A stretch of DNA of 5,680 nucleotides from an uncultured Gemmatimonadota bacterium (GTDB lineage: Bacteria > Gemmatimonadota > Gemmatimonadetes > Gemmatimonadales > Gemmatimonadaceae): assembly GCA_946479995.1 (NCBI GenBank), contig CAMLIU010000122.1, forward strand, positions 1 to 5,680. The letters are read 5' to 3'. Positions 5,213 through 5,680 of the stretch are shown in pieces. Under the pieces are notes generated by a model. The model had not been told where the DNA came from. It ran no database searches and saw only the letters and a program-made list of their open reading frames with translations. A program made the translations under genes and the position numbers. Position 1 is the stretch's first letter. Each line of letters begins with the position of its first letter.

Positions 5213-5680
5213 TCGTGACACGGAGATGGCCTTCAGTTATCGCGATGCTGGCGGCGACCGCCTGCGGCGCGCGTGAGACGCCTGGCCGCGGTGCCGACTC
5301 GACGACCGCGCGGACGACGACGACCACGAGCTCGTCGGGGGAGGTGGCGCTGCCGGCCATGGCCTCGCGCGGTGCGGCATGGCTGCCCCCGGGCGCGGAC
5401 GACGGCAACTGGAAGATGCCGTCGCGCGACTACGCCGGCACGCGCTACTCCCCGCTCACCGAGATCGACACGACGAACGTGACGCAGCTCGAGCTGGCGT
5501 GGACCTTCGACGACGGCGAGTCGCACTACGGCCACGAGATGACGCCGCTCGTGGCCAACAACACGATGTACATCGTGTCGCCCTTCCCGAACCGCGCCTT
5601 CGCGCTGGACCTCACCAAGCCCGGGGCGCCGGTGAAGTGGAAGTACGAGCCGAACCCGAGCCCGATCGCCATCGGCAAGG
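5209..5680 (+). CDS. PQQ-dependent alcohol dehydrogenase (methanol/ethanol family), N-terminal part
   Basis: Only 157 codons are present; the gene runs off the right edge. The start ATG 5209 overlaps the stop of the propeller gene as ATGA and has no Shine-Dalgarno sequence. Residues 1-19 are a short signal peptide with a lipobox-like ATAC (Cys19), then a Thr/Ser-rich linker (30-45). From about 65 the sequence matches the first blades of quinoprotein alcohol dehydrogenases: SRDYAGTRYSPLTEID, VTQLELAWTF, GHEMTPLVANNTMYIVSPFPN and FALDLTKPG followed by VKWKYEP. These resemble methanol dehydrogenases of the XoxF/MxaF group more than membrane glucose dehydrogenase, as there is no multi-helix N-terminus. 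Such enzymes oxidise alcohols in the periplasm and pass electrons to cytochrome c. The vicinal-cysteine ring, the PQQ/metal ligands and the extra Asp diagnostic of lanthanide use all lie beyond the window. Confidence 0.9.
   Translation, partial: MIVTRRWPSVIAMLAATACGARETPGRGADSTTARTTTTTSSSGEVALPAMASRGAAWLPPGADDGNWKMPSRDYAGTRYSPLTEIDTTNVTQLELAWTFDDGESHYGHEMTPLVANNTMYIVSPFPNRAFALDLTKPGAPVKWKYEPNPSPIAIGK

Overview
The window is GC-rich DNA with G/C-dominated third codon positions. It is packed with exported, membrane or cell-envelope proteins: a subtilase lipoprotein, a Tat-type copper lipoprotein, a beta-propeller and a PQQ dehydrogenase. This gene mix suits a Gram-negative soil-type bacterium, and Gemmatimonadota is my best guess. 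That guess comes from the look of the proteins, not from a marker gene; Acidobacteriota or another high-GC phylum is possible. I saw no rRNA, tRNA, CRISPR array, insertion sequence or integrase.

Layout. Positions 1-1350 (minus strand) hold an S8/subtilisin-family peptidase with a lipoprotein signal, an I9-like propeptide and the complete Asp/His/Ser triad; its C-terminal end is cut by the window edge. A 291-base divergent spacer (1351-1641) follows, with a candidate minus-strand promoter, two hairpins and a possible small leader ORF. At 1642-2037 (plus) is a DUF983 membrane protein with two CxxC pairs. At 2137-3297 (plus) is a two-domain copper protein that keeps every residue expected of a copper nitrite reductase (NirK/AniA type) behind a Tat lipoprotein signal. 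A run of hairpins ending in a strong intrinsic terminator (3356-3392) closes that unit. Two compact inverted repeats, one of CRP-like form (GTGA-N6-TCAC), lie between the terminator and the next unit.

The last unit (3537 to the right edge, plus) is a tight operon. It encodes an exported, beta-strand-rich protein of unknown function, an exported SMP-30/gluconolactonase-like beta-propeller, and the N-terminal part of a PQQ-dependent alcohol (methanol/ethanol-type) dehydrogenase. Both junctions are ATGA stop/start overlaps, and neither downstream gene has a visible Shine-Dalgarno sequence, so translational coupling is likely. A plausible reading is periplasmic oxidation by the quinoprotein, with the propeller acting on a lactone or related product and the first protein serving in the outer membrane. 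The copper enzyme would work in the same compartment but belongs to a separate transcript.

The main points of interest are the catalytically complete NirK-like lipoprotein beside a DUF983 gene, the doubly coupled propeller/quinoprotein operon with its candidate operator, and a small ORF that ends on the DUF983 start codon.
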